A stretch of 64,000 nucleotides of DNA from Amphiura filiformis (taxonomy: Eukaryota > Echinodermata > Ophiuroidea > Amphilepidida > Amphiuridae). Shown piece after piece: positions 39,703-51,733 of the stretch. Positions within the stretch are counted from its first letter, which is position 1. Every line of letters starts with the position of its first letter. Location of the stretch: NCBI RefSeq assembly GCF_039555335.1, contig NC_092642.1, forward strand, positions 59,127,776 through 59,191,775. The letters run 5' to 3'. The notes beneath the pieces are model-generated. The model had not been told where the DNA came from and searched no databases. It worked only from the letters and a program-made list of their open reading frames with translations. The translations under genes and the position numbers were made by a program.

Positions 39703-40018
39703 TTTAAAGGGGCATTTCGTGATCCACAGCCTCATCCCCCCACTTTTCTTGAGATGTTTATATCACTGGAAACCTCTGGCTACATACTGTTTATGTACAA
39801 AATATTTCTTGCAGATTAATTCGTTTTACAAAGATATCGTGAAATTTGAAAAATTACAACGCATTGTCTATGGAGCAGTGTAATACATATAATCATGCAT
39901 AACTCGCAAACGCAAAATCGGAATCAACTGAAATTTTGGGAATAGGCTTTTTTCGTGGATATGTACTGAAAAAATGTCATAAAAAGAGGATGCTAGGATC
40001 ACGAAATCCTCCTTTAAA
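39703..40018. mobile_element. MITE with TTTAAA borders
   Basis: TTTAAAGGGGCATTTCGTGA at the left is mirrored by TCACGAAATCCTCCTTTAAA at the right. The TTAA core suggests a piggyBac-like footprint. No ORF. Confidence 0.72.
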
Positions 40019-41685
40019 CTAGTTGTGTATTAAATCCCGGGACTTAACAAGAAATGTGCCATATGGGTTTATAAAAGGTTTTGTGGGGGATGTGCATCTT
40101 CAATACGAAAGGTCAAAATTTCAAATGATCGCCTGCTTTTCCTCCCAGCTACATGCACTTTAAGTACATATCATATCAGTAGATTTATACATTTTACTCT
40201 TTAATATGAAAAATAAAATAATAAAAAAAAATTTTAATTTGTTTTATTTATATCGGCAATTTAAAAAAAATCAAAATTATTTGATATCAGAAGGATATTC
40301 CTCGTATCCAGAATGCAATTCGATTTGTCTGATGTGCAGTCCCACAAAAATACTGTGCAAACGTTGATATTCGATCCCTTTTTCGTTGCTTTTATAATTT
40401 ATGTAATTCCATTGAAGATGATCTTGTTAAAGATCTTAAAGATGACCAAAAGTTGTCCATCATTATGCAAATTTTTTTTTAAACAAAACCTAGTTTTCAC
40501 GACAGTTTCCTACTTTGCTCGATCGGGTCACATGTACTTTGTTTTTATACAATAACATCTTTCAACTTCCATCAAAGAACGAAACGTACGTATAACTAAA
40601 TGAAAAATTGTATTCATTTAATCATTTATTCCATACACTCGCCAGAACACTCAAAGACTTCGCTTTTAAGTTAGCGAAACCATGAATATATCAAATAGCC
40701 AAGAGTCACATATTATCAGATTTAAAAAGAAAAACACATTTACAATTTAAGTAGCTTATAATCCATGTTTTATTTTCTCTCTTAAGTTTGAATGATGTTT
40801 ACCATGTAAATGCTGCGAATATAGGTCGAATCTTGATACTTTTACATCTCCAGCGACTGAAATGTTTTACAAGTCATTATGTACATTCGTCTGCCACAGG
40901 GAAATGTAATGACCTCGTTCTAATTTTATTGTTTCAAAGCAACAGGACTTGAAATCTTTGCACGATGATATTGGTACTTGGATCAGTTTATCACCATATG
41001 GTCTAATATCAAATGGGTATTAGACTAAACAGTTATCATGGTTATTAGACTACGTGGTTTTTAACTAAATGTTATTTAACTTAATGTTATTTGCCAAAAT
41101 GGTTTGTGGATATATTTATATATATATAGACCACACTAATTGGTTTCAGACTGTGGGTATTAGACAAAATGATATTAGACTAAATCTCAAGTCATCCGCG
41201 AATCTGACGTCGGGCTTCGAAGGGGCTCTTCAAATCTACTTCTTACCAGCAACCAATGATTGATACTTATACATAAATAAGGGTTCGTCTCAGTTTGTTT
41301 TTATGCGTAAAAAGAGGCTTTGCGCTACACTGGATCCATTATTACTTATTTATTGTATTTTCCATTACATCTACTCAAATCAACAGAAACGAAATTCAAC
41401 GACTGTCTAGCTATATGTACTCTGGTTTTTGTCCCAGTGTGAGCATATTCCCGGACCTATATCAATGACAGGTGATGTATTTGATTTAGTTTTATTTCTC
41501 AAAATAAGCTACAGTTGCCAATATATGGATGTATATAACACTTGATCTTATCAACACACTAATAAGCATCATTTGATATTTACTTCTTTGTTAGCGTATC
41601 GCATGAGCCCACGAAATCATGCCTATCATCCATAGCTCTCCGAGACGTATGTCCCAAGTGTACAAACGCAAACAATGTGCAATCA
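40019..41685. other. No gene seen
   Basis: Around 40985-41190 the word ATTAGAC recurs in several diverged short repeats. A small open frame at 40313-40555 is compositional. Confidence 0.55.
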
Positions 41686-42043
41686 TATACCGTAAACGTT
41701 CGCCTAATGGCGCTTTTGGATTCTTAGAAATGTGAGAGCGCCATCCTTGTAAAATCTCAACAGCATTAAGGATACGTGTATGTTAAATTGAGCAACCTGG
41801 ACATAATGCCTCAGAAAAAATATCGTGACATGACCCAATACTTTAGGTCACTAGGTTAGTTGCTAGAGCAGCAGATGTTTTGGGGTTTCTTCAGGTATTC
41901 TTTCTCAAAGTGCCATTTGACTTAATTTGTAAATCGATTCATACGTTATACCTAACTCATTTTGGTAAACCTTTTTATAACATTGTAATTTCTTCATATT
42001 TTTTTTAATATTCTTCAGTTCAAAATTACACCCTTCTATTGTC

Positions 42044-42118
42044 TGACCCGTTAGCTCAGTCGGTAGAGGGTGCGCCTTGGATGGTGAATGGTACTTGTTC
42101 GAATCTTTATTTCTGCTC
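42044..42118 (+). pseudogene. tRNA-like segment (SINE head or tRNA pseudogene)
   Basis: The A box TAGCTCAGTCGG and B box TTGTTCGAATC are correctly spaced. The T stem and anticodon stem do not pair, so it is not a working tRNA. Confidence 0.5.
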
Positions 42119-43779
42119 CCACTTTTATGTGAAGAAGGGTCAAGAAATGTTTTTGGATTTTGTCCCCATTTTACGAATGAATATTGTGATTTTTTTTTAA
42201 TTTAATTTTAATTTTCTTATTTTTTTTACATAAATGGGCACTGCGAACAAACGGCAACAAAAACCGCTGACAAAATTTGCTCCACCTGCTACCTATCAAT
42301 GCGTGATATATTCCACTATATTTAACAGTTAAATGACCTTTGAAAAATAGAACGGCCTCAATGTTTCAAATTGTGTAACTACATTACTTTATTAATTTAT
42401 GCATTATAAATGATCAGCTATTTTTCTTTTATTAAAAGGATCGAACCCAATACAAGTAGATCAGACCATTGATCATATAACTATCAGACCACGAAGTAGT
42501 TACGTAACTCCGTGATGGTATCGGAACCAAGCACTGTTTGTATGGCGATCATTTCGATCACGCTATTTTGGTATCCCTTTTTTCTGTAGGCTACTGATTG
42601 TTTCGATCGTGGTTCATTACTTAAGCGCGTGATCCCGTTGACATAGTAACATTACGTAACTTCGATACCGGGCTTCGATACTGAATAGTTGTTGAGTGCA
42701 CATAATATGGAAAGCCATTGGGGTATTATGTGCCTTCCAAAGCGCCTTATAAACATGTTCTTATTGTGTTGTGGAATCCTAGCCAGTATTCAATGATAGC
42801 TATAGAGGCCTTGCGTTTATCGATTGGCTCCAAACAAAGGATTTGAACCGGTTTCTTCCCCGTAATCATGGCGCAGTGCAGTCCATTCAATCAAATGTTG
42901 TCATCAACCCGGGTCATCAACCTATTTGATCGTAGTGCATTTTGATATGTGTGTGAGACAAACTGTCGCGGTATAGTAGATGCAATCATGCTTTTGTTGA
43001 ATGCATTTGAGTAGTCCGCCATATTTACGGGATGATACGTCATATGCACAGCCTCTATTCAGTTGGTTGTTGTATGATTTTGTTCGTTCACTCATTCAAA
43101 TTTTATTTATAGCATTTGAAGACTGAGCCTATTATGATACATCCTCCGTGGAACAGTTTCAAACAAATATAGCTAGGGATTATTGGGGCAGAGGTTATCT
43201 TTTGAATCCTCTTAGAGAGCTATCATTTTTTTCGGAAGGGGGTCCCAAATTTACAAAAAGTCTGCGTCAATAAAATTGTACCCCCTATTTCGGCAACAAA
43301 ATTGTATGATCCCAAACCCCAAAATTGTATTGAAATCAGTCTTTTTGAATAAAATAACACACTTTCTGTGGTCATCGTGTGACTCCCTACATTTTGGTCA
43401 TAAAACATTTTATGACCCCTCCTATTATTCTTTCCAAGACTTTATGACCCCCGTATATTTGGGACCCCCCCCCCCTTTTCGAATAAAATGATATACCTCT
43501 TATGACCACTGATGCATAGGCAAAGACACTCGCGCGAATTGAAAGACTTGTCGCACACGACATGACAGTTCGTCTCACACACATAACAAATGCTTATACA
43601 ATCAAATAGGTTCATTACAACATTTGATTAAAATGAAACGATAAAAACAAAGCATGAAAAAAGACACATACAAGATAAAATAATAAAATTATATAAACAA
43701 TGTTAAAGATAAAATAGAGAATAAAATTTCCTCAAATCAGAAAAAAAACATTGACAGACATCATAATCTGTCAGAAATT

Positions 43780-43866
43780 ACTGCATGGGATTCGAACCAT
43801 TAATCTTCTCCACAAGTTCTCTTTATCCTCGCACTATAGTCTAATGCTCTGCTCACTGGGCCACAA
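43780..43866 (-). pseudogene. tRNA-like segment (SINE head)
   Basis: On the minus strand TGGCCCAGTGAGCAGAGC (A-box-like) is followed about 50 nt later by GGTTCGAATCCC (B box). The spacing and an A-rich middle fit a tRNA-derived SINE more than a gene. Confidence 0.5.
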
Positions 43867-44479
43867 CGTATCAGGTGAATGATTACCACATTATCATGAA
43901 CAAGTTTGTTCGATCTTGTTCATATTGTATGTGTCGATAGGTTTCACCCTTTAACTACACGTACCCTTAATGATCAGTGATAATAGTCGGCTTTTACAGG
44001 GATGGCGCTCTCTCATTTCCATGCACTCCATAGCGCCATTAGGCGAACGTTTACGGTATATTACTGACCTCGCATCTGGCCTTCATAGACTAGAATCATT
44101 TGGGAAATTACTAGCGATGCCTTCAGAATTACGATATTGTGTATGTTACTATTAAAATACAAGCCATCATTCTGCACTGCGGTTGCCCTTCATTCCTACC
44201 ACTCTAGTTATAATAGAATCAGAATTTTATTGACAATCACCCACACAAAATACGTGTAAGTCAAATAACAGATACAAAGTCATTACCCCGGGTTAATACA
44301 GGAAAGAACATAGAATTTCACATAATAATGGACATAAGAATGAATGAAATTAGCAAGAGCGGTGATGGCATCACTCGCATTATTGCTCATAATGAATATA
44401 AACTTATCATTATCATTAAGGTTGCCAATATCAAATGTTTCATTAATAATACAAAATAAAGTACATCTCAATTCATTAT

Positions 44480-44893
44480 ATAAAGTTACAAAAGGGCGAT
44501 TGTGTTACAAATCTGTAAAATGCGTTGAAAACATACTTTATTTCTACGCATTTTGACACCTAATTTGTAGCAATTGTCCGAATATAGGTGCCGCGCAGCG
44601 TACATTTAAGTCAATGTAACCCAAGATTTGAAAGTTGCAGTAAATTCTATTGATTTGTATTCAGCATAATGGAAGGAAATCTGTGTAATGTTATCTGAGT
44701 GTTTTTGTATTGTTGTAAGTGCAACTTTCAAATCTGGACCACACTACATTAAATTGACCGGTGTTTTATTGTTTTCTGGGGTATCGTGTCAATGAAGTAT
44801 CAAAATACGCAGAAATAAATTCTGCTTCCAACAGATTTGTAATACAATAGCCCGTTTGTGAATAATTGCCATTATTTAAGGGGGTTTAGTTAC
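44480..44893. mobile_element. Foldback MITE (AAGTAACTA family), copy 2
   Basis: It is the reverse complement of 36656-37081 over most of its length, sharing for example TTGAAAGTTGCAGTAAATTC and ACAATAGCCCGTTT. Confidence 0.8.
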
Positions 44894-45249
44894 CTGTTTG
44901 AGATGTTTACTCTCTCTGGAAGTAATCTTGGTGAGGAATATCTACCCATTTCAATACGTAATTTATCCGCAATTTACAAAAAGAAGACCGCAATTGCCGT
45001 TTCAGTAACCTAGCATAATTTTCAATTGAAAAAGAATGTTTAAAATATGTACAATATGTACAAAGCTAAAATTACTATAATTAATCAGAGTACGTCGATT
45101 CAAAATGATCATAATACCAGTTGATGGAGTGAAAGAGGTGGGCTTTCTATATCAAAACCTTTGTAGCAAAAGAATTTGAACCAAACAAACAGCTGAAATA
45201 AAGTTTCCACCCGATTTTACTATCTCAGTCGACTTGAAGATATTTGCTA

Positions 45250-45495
45250 AAAATGAACATTAATGCTCTGCGTGCTAGCCATGCGCTTCAATGGAAAAAA
45301 ATTAAGTTTTGAAATATTTTCTCAAAATATCAAGAGCTATCTTAAGAACTACTGAACCAATAGTAGGCTTGTTTGTACTCATTTTATTGCATTTTTCATG
45401 CTGATTCCAAATATGGTCATGAAATTCACATTTCTGAAATTTTTGACTTTAAAAAAAAATTGAAACTTGTCGTCTGCAGTCGACACCCGCGTGAA
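45250..45495. repeat. Dispersed repeat, inverted copy of 55455-55705
   Basis: About 250 bp match in reverse complement, including GCTAGCCATGCGCTTCAA, ATCTTAAGAACTACTGAACC and GTCGTCTGCAGTCGAC+ACCCGC. High similarity implies a fairly young family. Confidence 0.82.
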
Positions 45496-46054
45496 GATAG
45501 TTAATATATATTGACATAGCCATTGTATTTTATTTTCCACCAATCTAAACATAGATGAATTCCCATAACGATTAAAAGATCCATTTTCTGAACGGTTTTC
45601 ATCCAAACAAATCTAACGTAAGATGGGCCAGGATGTTTATACCAGTATTGGTGTATGGATGAAGAAATTGCCTAAATATAACTGCAATATAATCCAGGAA
45701 AATTACAAATATATTTTCGATACTAACGAGTTGCTGATACCTTCAATAATGACGCAGTATATTAAACCGATAACCCTTGAGGGTAGCTTTGTGTTTTAAA
45801 ACAGCAAGCTGTATACTACCATGAAAACAATCTGTTTATGAATTAGTGGTAATTGTGTTGACGTAGACAACACAAATTGTGCACAATCAACTTTCTTAAA
45901 CCATTTAGGTTGAAATTATATTTTCACTGAGTCCACAGATTAGAGAATATATCTTTATATATGTTTATTTTAAAATTACTAAATAAGTGTATTCGATTAT
46001 GGCAGAATTTCTTAAATATGATTATCTACTTTTTTGCAACAGCAACATAAACAT

Positions 46055-46480
46055 ATAAACAATTTCATGTAAACAAAACCAAATTTAACTCACGACTTTA
46101 ACGGTTTCGCTTTTCATGGACGAAAAGCATCATCAGAATATTGAATACTGGAACAATTCAAAAATCCTTGGCAAGGAGTGTAACGCAAACATAAGACGCA
46201 TCAAGGAGTCCATATGGATTCGGAGAAGAGGACCCAACGTCATGAACAGGGACGACGGGGCCCACCATCTAAGTCACGTATATGATCCTTTACTGAGTGA
46301 CAGTTCTACACCCTCTGTGGTCGGAATTCGTCAAACCGGAAGAAGTGATCATCAATCAATATTCTGATGATGCTTTTCGTCCATGAAAAGCGAAACCGTC
46401 AAACTCGTGAGTTAAATTTGGTTTTGTTTACATGAAATTGTTTATATATTTATCTACAAACATGATGAATCTGTTCAGTG
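46055..46480 (+). pseudogene. Penelope-like retroelement 3' remnant in a foldback
   Basis: An open frame (46116-46367) reads RRIKESIWIRRRGPNVMNRD and then GAHHLSHVYDPLL, matching the IKEAIHIR...MNRD(E/G)G...LSH.YD pattern of GIY-YIG-region C-termini in Penelope-like elements. About 87-bp inverted arms (46057-46143; 46357-46443) carry CTGATGATGCTTTTCGTCCA+TGAAAAGCGAAACC, a Penelope-type end. A 14-bp direct repeat AGCAACATAAACAT lies at 46041-46054 and 46481-46494. Confidence 0.68.
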
Positions 46481-46890
46481 AGCAACATAAACATGATAAA
46501 ATTAATGTTACCCCAAGTTACCTTGGTCAGAGGCGTACCGCCGGGTGCAGGGGCAAAATGTATGATCATCATTTTGGCCTATTTTAGTTTAGACCATATT
46601 ATTCTCATTTGGCCCATTTACACTACAACATTTACCCCTCCCCCTATACAAAGGCAGTTTTTCACATAACAGGTAAGGGGATTCGTGATTACATACAAGT
46701 TTAGATATCTCTATTACAAGTATAGTAATATGGTTTTTAAGTGACTCAAATGCTAGCTTGAAATGAACGTACCATAGTTTTGTAGTTTATTAACATTATT
46801 TTACTTTACACATTTCTTTATGTGGTGCCTCATACGCTCTAAGTATTTATTCGTCTCCATATCCATAGTTAAGCCATTAAGCCATTAAGA

Positions 46891-47136
46891 GTGATGTCCA
46901 GGCTTGCACTGATCGCTAATCACACTGTCCCTGGTTTTATCATCAAATGTTTCAGCGCTCATCTCAAGCAAATACGTCAATTATCTGAATTAACACCTTC
47001 TTTCACATCAAGAGCTAACCCCTTTGCTAGAACTTTAAACATGCCAGAAGTCAGTTTGTCCACAAGGCATCGGTTCAGTGCGTTAAAAGACGAGCAGTTT
47101 AACTTTAACTTACGTTTACCTTTTACATATTTTTAG
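46891..47136 (+). other. Unassigned 81-codon open frame
   Basis: The frame looks protein-like in composition (for example STRHRFSALKDEQFNFNLRL near its end) and ends FTYF before TAG. I do not recognise the family. No splice context or upstream extension was found, so a decayed retroelement piece or chance are both possible. Confidence 0.3.
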
Positions 47137-47321
47137 CTTCAACTGTAAATATTCTGAATAATTTATGATAACACATTCTGCATGTAATTAGCCAACTTTC
47201 TAATAGGCAATTGGTGGTATGCTACCTAAAGAGACTAACAAGCAACTTCTAGCTTTGATAAAAAATTAAACCTGACAGTAGTAAGATTATTGTAATCTGA
47301 TTATTAAGCTGGTAATAAGAC

Positions 47322-47473
47322 TGAAGACCTGAGCGCAAGAAGACCGTAAGTCCACTTGGCCCCTGAACATATGTATAAAACATTACCAAACTATACGAAA
47401 TTATACGCAACTTTAGTGTATACATGTTGAAGGGCCAAGTGGACTTACGGTCTTCTTTGCGCTCAGGTCTTCA
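47322..47473. mobile_element. Palindromic MITE, 41-bp arms
   Basis: TGAAGACCTGAGCGCAAGAA(GACCG...) at the left mirrors CTTCTTTGCGCTCAGGTCTTCA at the right, enclosing about 70 bp. Almost perfect arms suggest recent origin. Confidence 0.8.
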
Positions 47474-48490
47474 TTAGTGAATGACTCTAGTCTCATTAAT
47501 GTGTATAGAGTTAACAATACCGTTGTAAGTGGTTCACTAGGCAATGGTAAGACGACATAATGAACATAACAGGTAAAAATATTGTCTTGTAATAGGCAAC
47601 TGGTAATAATAAGGCTCTTCTAGCATCAAGATTGACAAAATTAACATGGATTTACTTTGAAATGGATAAACAACTCTGATGGATCAAATGTCAGGCGGCA
47701 TAGGACACGCAACACGTGACGTTCGAGGCTGGCGAAAATACAAGGCCGACATTCAAAATACACGGTTAGCAGTTACAAATTGAAAAACAACATACTTACA
47801 GTGGGGTACTTTGTCGAACACAAACGGTTTTAGAGTAAGATAATTTTGCTTTGACACCAAATAACAAATTTAGAATTGTTTGTGACGATTTCATGATTAT
47901 GTGTTAATCCAAAGGCGACGTCAAAAATAGCGATATCGCATCCGCCACCATCTGCAAATGTGTACTTGGTTTACAACAACTGTAATTGGTTGACTATTGG
48001 TAAGAAAAGTTTAAGACAAACTTAAACTAAGATCAATTCATTTGCCTAATATTGTAATATTATGGAAACTCGATCGAACATTAAACTAATTCCATTAATG
48101 CATCTTGTGGGGTATAGATTAATTCAATTAAAACAACCTGTGAGGTACGATTACTCTAGCATGAAATTTAAAATTAGTTTAAAACACACACGATACACTT
48201 GCATCTGGAAATCTGACTCCAGTATCAATTATAAATTATTTGATATACTATATAAAATATATATTTGCTTGAAAGCATACATTTTGTTACTGCTACGAAA
48301 GTTCTAGCATACAGCAATGTAAATTTGTTTTAAAGATTATTTGAAACCCATGAAGATATTTTAAATCATATTTATAAAGTGATATTGGAAACTAGGGAAT
48401 AGTAAGAAGATTAAAACCTAAGCAAGTTCATAGGCAACGGCAACGAGTTAATACTGTTGTCAAACTGCGCAATGTTTTTGTTCAGCCATG
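47474..48490. other. No gene seen
   Basis: AT-rich sequence before the TTAA foldback cluster; no recognised feature. Confidence 0.6.
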
Positions 48491-48858
48491 TTAAGGGGGT
48501 ACTACACCCCTCGATAAATTTGTGTCTATTTTTGTATTTATCTCAAAAACTAATAACACAGTGGTAACAAAAGTTATGTATAATATAGAGGCAAGGAATC
48601 TGATTACTACACTGGAATTTCAGTGACCCAGGACAAGCGGTTTGTTCTTTATGATAAGAAATAAGGTACCGCTAAGATGTACCTCATTTCCTATCATATA
48701 TACTGAACCGCTTGTCTTGAGTCACTGAAATTTCAGTGAAGTAATTGGATTCCTTGCCCCTATGATATACATAACTTTTCTTACCAGTGTGTTATTATTT
48801 TTTGAGAAAAATGCAAAAATAGTCACAAATTTACCACAGGGGTGTAGTACCCCCTTAA
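48491..48858. mobile_element. TTAA-bordered foldback MITE, copy 1
   Basis: It starts TTAAGGGGGTACTACACCCC and ends with its complement. Nearly the whole 368 bp is self-complementary. The TTAA borders fit a piggyBac-type target. Confidence 0.88.
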
Positions 48859-49119
48859 AGACGCTATGAAACAGGTTTCAATCAAAAAATATTCAAATTT
48901 TATATTGTTTACTCATTCAATGAACCTATTTTGAATATGTGCAAACGATTCACATTTTGAAAGTCCCATTTGGATTTAATTATATCAGGTACCGATCAAA
49001 TAACGCATCCCTTTATACCGCTATCTTTATTTTTACGCACGATATCATCCTCTTTTCAATACGTGTGTGAGAATGCAACATCAGACTCCAATAACAACTG
49101 GTAAGAGGTCATGGTTACC

Positions 49120-49488
49120 TTAAGGGGGTACTACACCCCTGTGGTAAATTTGTGACTATTTTTGCATTTTTCTCAAAAAACAATAAAACACTGGTAATAA
49201 AAGTTATGTATATTATTGGGGCAAGGAATCCAATTACTACACTGAAATTTCAGTGACTCAAGACAAGCGGTTCAGTATATATGATAGAAAACGAGGTACA
49301 TCCTAGCGGTACCTTATTTCTTATCATAAATAACAAACCGTTTGTTCTGTGTCACTGAAATTCCAGTGTAGTAATTGGATTTCTTGCCCCTATAACATAC
49401 ATAACTTTTGTTACCACTGTGTCATTAGTTTTTGAGAAAAATGCAAAAATAGACACAAATTTATCGAGGGGTGTAGTACCCCCTTTAA
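49120..49488. mobile_element. TTAA-bordered foldback MITE, copy 2
   Basis: Same family as 48491-48858 in the opposite orientation, 261 bp downstream. The paralogous segment at about 56663-56672 lacks it. Confidence 0.88.
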
Positions 49489-49654
49489 GCTTTTAAATTA
49501 AATGACAGTGGCATATTTACGCCGAGGCTTAGGAAGGCTTGGTTTTTCAGGACAAAACAGGGCTTCGCATTTTGCAGGTAAAGAGTGGAAACCCCCGGGG
49601 AACTCCATATTTTAAATGACGTAATTTCAAAATCGCCTCTGTGATGATTCACCA

Positions 49655-49745
49655 TGGCAGCAAAATTACAGCGCTTTGAATCCTCCGAGATCTGGTAAAA
49701 AGGCGCTATATAAAAACCAGAAATTTATTTATTTATTTTATATTA
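49655..49745 (+). mobile_element. LINE 3' tail fragment
   Basis: TACAGCGCTTTGAATCC and AAAGGCGCTATATAAAAACC, followed by (ATTT)n, match the usual 3' tail pattern of CR1/L2-type LINEs. There is no coding part. Confidence 0.55.
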
Positions 49746-49774
49746 ACGATCTGCCGTTATTTATCACAAGCATA

Positions 49775-50141
49775 TTAAGGGGGTACTACACCCCTGTGGT
49801 AAATTTGTGACTGTTTTTGCATTTTTCTCAAAAAATAATAACACACTGGTAACAAAATTTATGTATATTATTGGGCAAGAAATCCAATTACTACACTGAA
49901 ATTTCAATGACTAAAGACAAGCGGTTCAGTATATATGATAGGAAATGAGGTACATCTTAGCGGTACCTTATTTCTTATCATAAAGAACAAACCGCTTGTC
50001 TTGGGTCACGGAAATTCCAGTGTAGTAATTGCATTCCTTGCCCCTATGATATATATAAATTTAGTTTCAAGTGTGTTATTAGTTTTTGAGAAAAATGCAA
50101 AAATAGACACAAATTTAACGAGGGGTGTAGTACCCCCTTAA
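49775..50141. mobile_element. TTAA-bordered foldback MITE, copy 3
   Basis: This is the third copy in 1.65 kb. The paralogous segment reads AAGCATATTAACATG at about 57047, keeping a single TTAA as the empty site. That supports TTAA as the TSD. Confidence 0.9.
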
Positions 50142-50690
50142 CTGAAATAATGTATAACATTACCTCTCACGTTTTATAACATTACCTATGGGCCTCATAA
50201 AGTAGATAATCAGGCATTATCTTAATTGTTTATCCAGATTGAAATAGAAAATAGAGCAAGCAAGCAAACCAGCTGTTACCAAAATTAACACTTCCGATGG
50301 TTTTTGAGAGAATTCTTTAAAAATTGCGGTAAATGTAATAAATTTTACACTTCATTACCACATTAAGTGGTGATGCAATAATTATGTGTTATAGGAGGAA
50401 AGTCTCTGAGTTGAGAGATAAGCATTTTGTGGCAGTTCAAAAGGGGGCAAGTGATTTTTGTCACAGAGTTTTGAGGTACCTTTTCGACGTTACGCCCAAA
50501 AAGGCGCGTAGGAAAACAGTAGAAAACATTCAAATATGTATTGATGTTAAATTTGAGTTCCCAAACTCTGGAATGTTAAAGAGCAAACATTTAGAGCGGC
50601 AAAATTTGATACGCGAATTAAAAAAGATAATTTCTACTTCGAATGAGTCAAAAGTATTTTTGAAATGTCTGATTTAGAAGCTTTTACAGT

Positions 50691-51065
50691 GGCGTACCGT
50701 GGCCGCTCCTACCCCGGGGGCTGAAGGAAATTCAATTTTGCCGCCCCTTCCTCAACAGCCCTAAAAGGTTGACCCAATTTTTTTTCGGTGGTTTGAAAAA
50801 GTGAAGAGCAAAAAAAAAAAGGATTATAAGCGCTAGCGCCCTAAAAGCAACAAAATTTGATGTATAGTACAATTTTTTCAAATTTTTTTATACTTTTCAA
50901 ATGTTTTCCGCCCTTTTTTCTTTACTATAAATTCTTTTTGCCACCCCTTCTTCCTCCGCCGCCCCTTCGTTTGCCGCCCCTTCTTCTTCCGCCGCCCCTT
51001 CGTTTTGGCCGCCCCCTGCTTTTACCCCGGGGGGCTGGCGCCCCAAAGCCCCCCACCAAAAATAC
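50691..51065. mobile_element. Insertion with hAT-like end and GCCGCCCCTTC repeats
   Basis: It begins CAGTGGCGTACCGTGGCCGC, and 50935-51030 repeats CGCCGCCCCTTC several times. Copy B lacks it. The second terminus is unclear. Confidence 0.5.
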
Positions 51066-51591
51066 GCGCATGTTTGACCTATCACAATTTTCAATTATGT
51101 ATTGTCAGGAACTACGACACATGTTGACCGTCTTTTGTTCGCTAACACAGTCGTTGCATCTGGACAACATTTCATCCATGCCTATTTAACCTCCTGAGCA
51201 CTACCTGCCGATCTACCATTGCCTCTGATTGGTCAATTACGTGATATATTCTGTTTAATCACCAATCAGAATGGAGCTTTGCAAATAATTCACCACATTT
51301 TTTCCGTGGTGAAATTACTCTAACAATGTTGCTGATTGGTCCAATTGATAAAGAAAACTTCTTTTTGACCAATAGGCAGGTAGTTCTCATAGGGTTAAAA
51401 ACAGATGAATGTATTGTGATACAACTACTAGTATTCCGATCGATTTGACGCCATGATGGCGAAAGGCTGACAACCTGTATTGAAACAACATCGGTTGAAT
51501 TATTATAAAGATACAAGCACTCGCCTTATTCTTATTGTGTACACAGTAAATAATAAAATATCCTTAAAAGCGATGTATTGGTTCACCTTTC

Positions 51592-51733
51592 ATGTCGAGT
51601 GATTTAGTACAATAAAGTCCCATCTGCAATAGCTGCTGTGTGTCAGATGTGTACTATATAGAATGCAGATTATTGTCAAATATCTATAGGGCAGCTATTG
51701 CAGATTGGACCTTATTCCACTAACCCCTCGATG
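51592..51733. repeat. Short foldback, about 32-bp arms
   Basis: TTAGTACAATAAAGTCCCAT plus CTGCAATAGCTGC is inverted as GCAGCTATTGCAGAT..GGACCTTATTCCACTAA, with about a 55-nt loop. Confidence 0.72.

Larger units (their letters stand above)
41688..44058. mobile_element. 2.4-kb TIR element, TACCGTAAACG ends
   Basis: The about 60-bp inverted ends (TACCGTAAACGTTCGCCTAA, then TGGCGC... to GAGCGCCATC) are flanked by TA (41686-41687, 44059-44060). This is mariner-like by border. The interior holds tRNA-like segments and short decayed repeats but no transposase frame, so it is non-autonomous or has captured other repeats. Confidence 0.72.

Noticed and set aside
42420-42510. Possible further tRNA gene (GGGTTCGATCC on the minus strand)
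   Set aside because: A B-box-like word is present but A-box spacing and stems do not form; at most a SINE remnant.
50384-50677. 97-codon frame in duplication copy A
   Set aside because: Copy B loses the frame by indels and stops after a short similar stretch; no recognisable domain.
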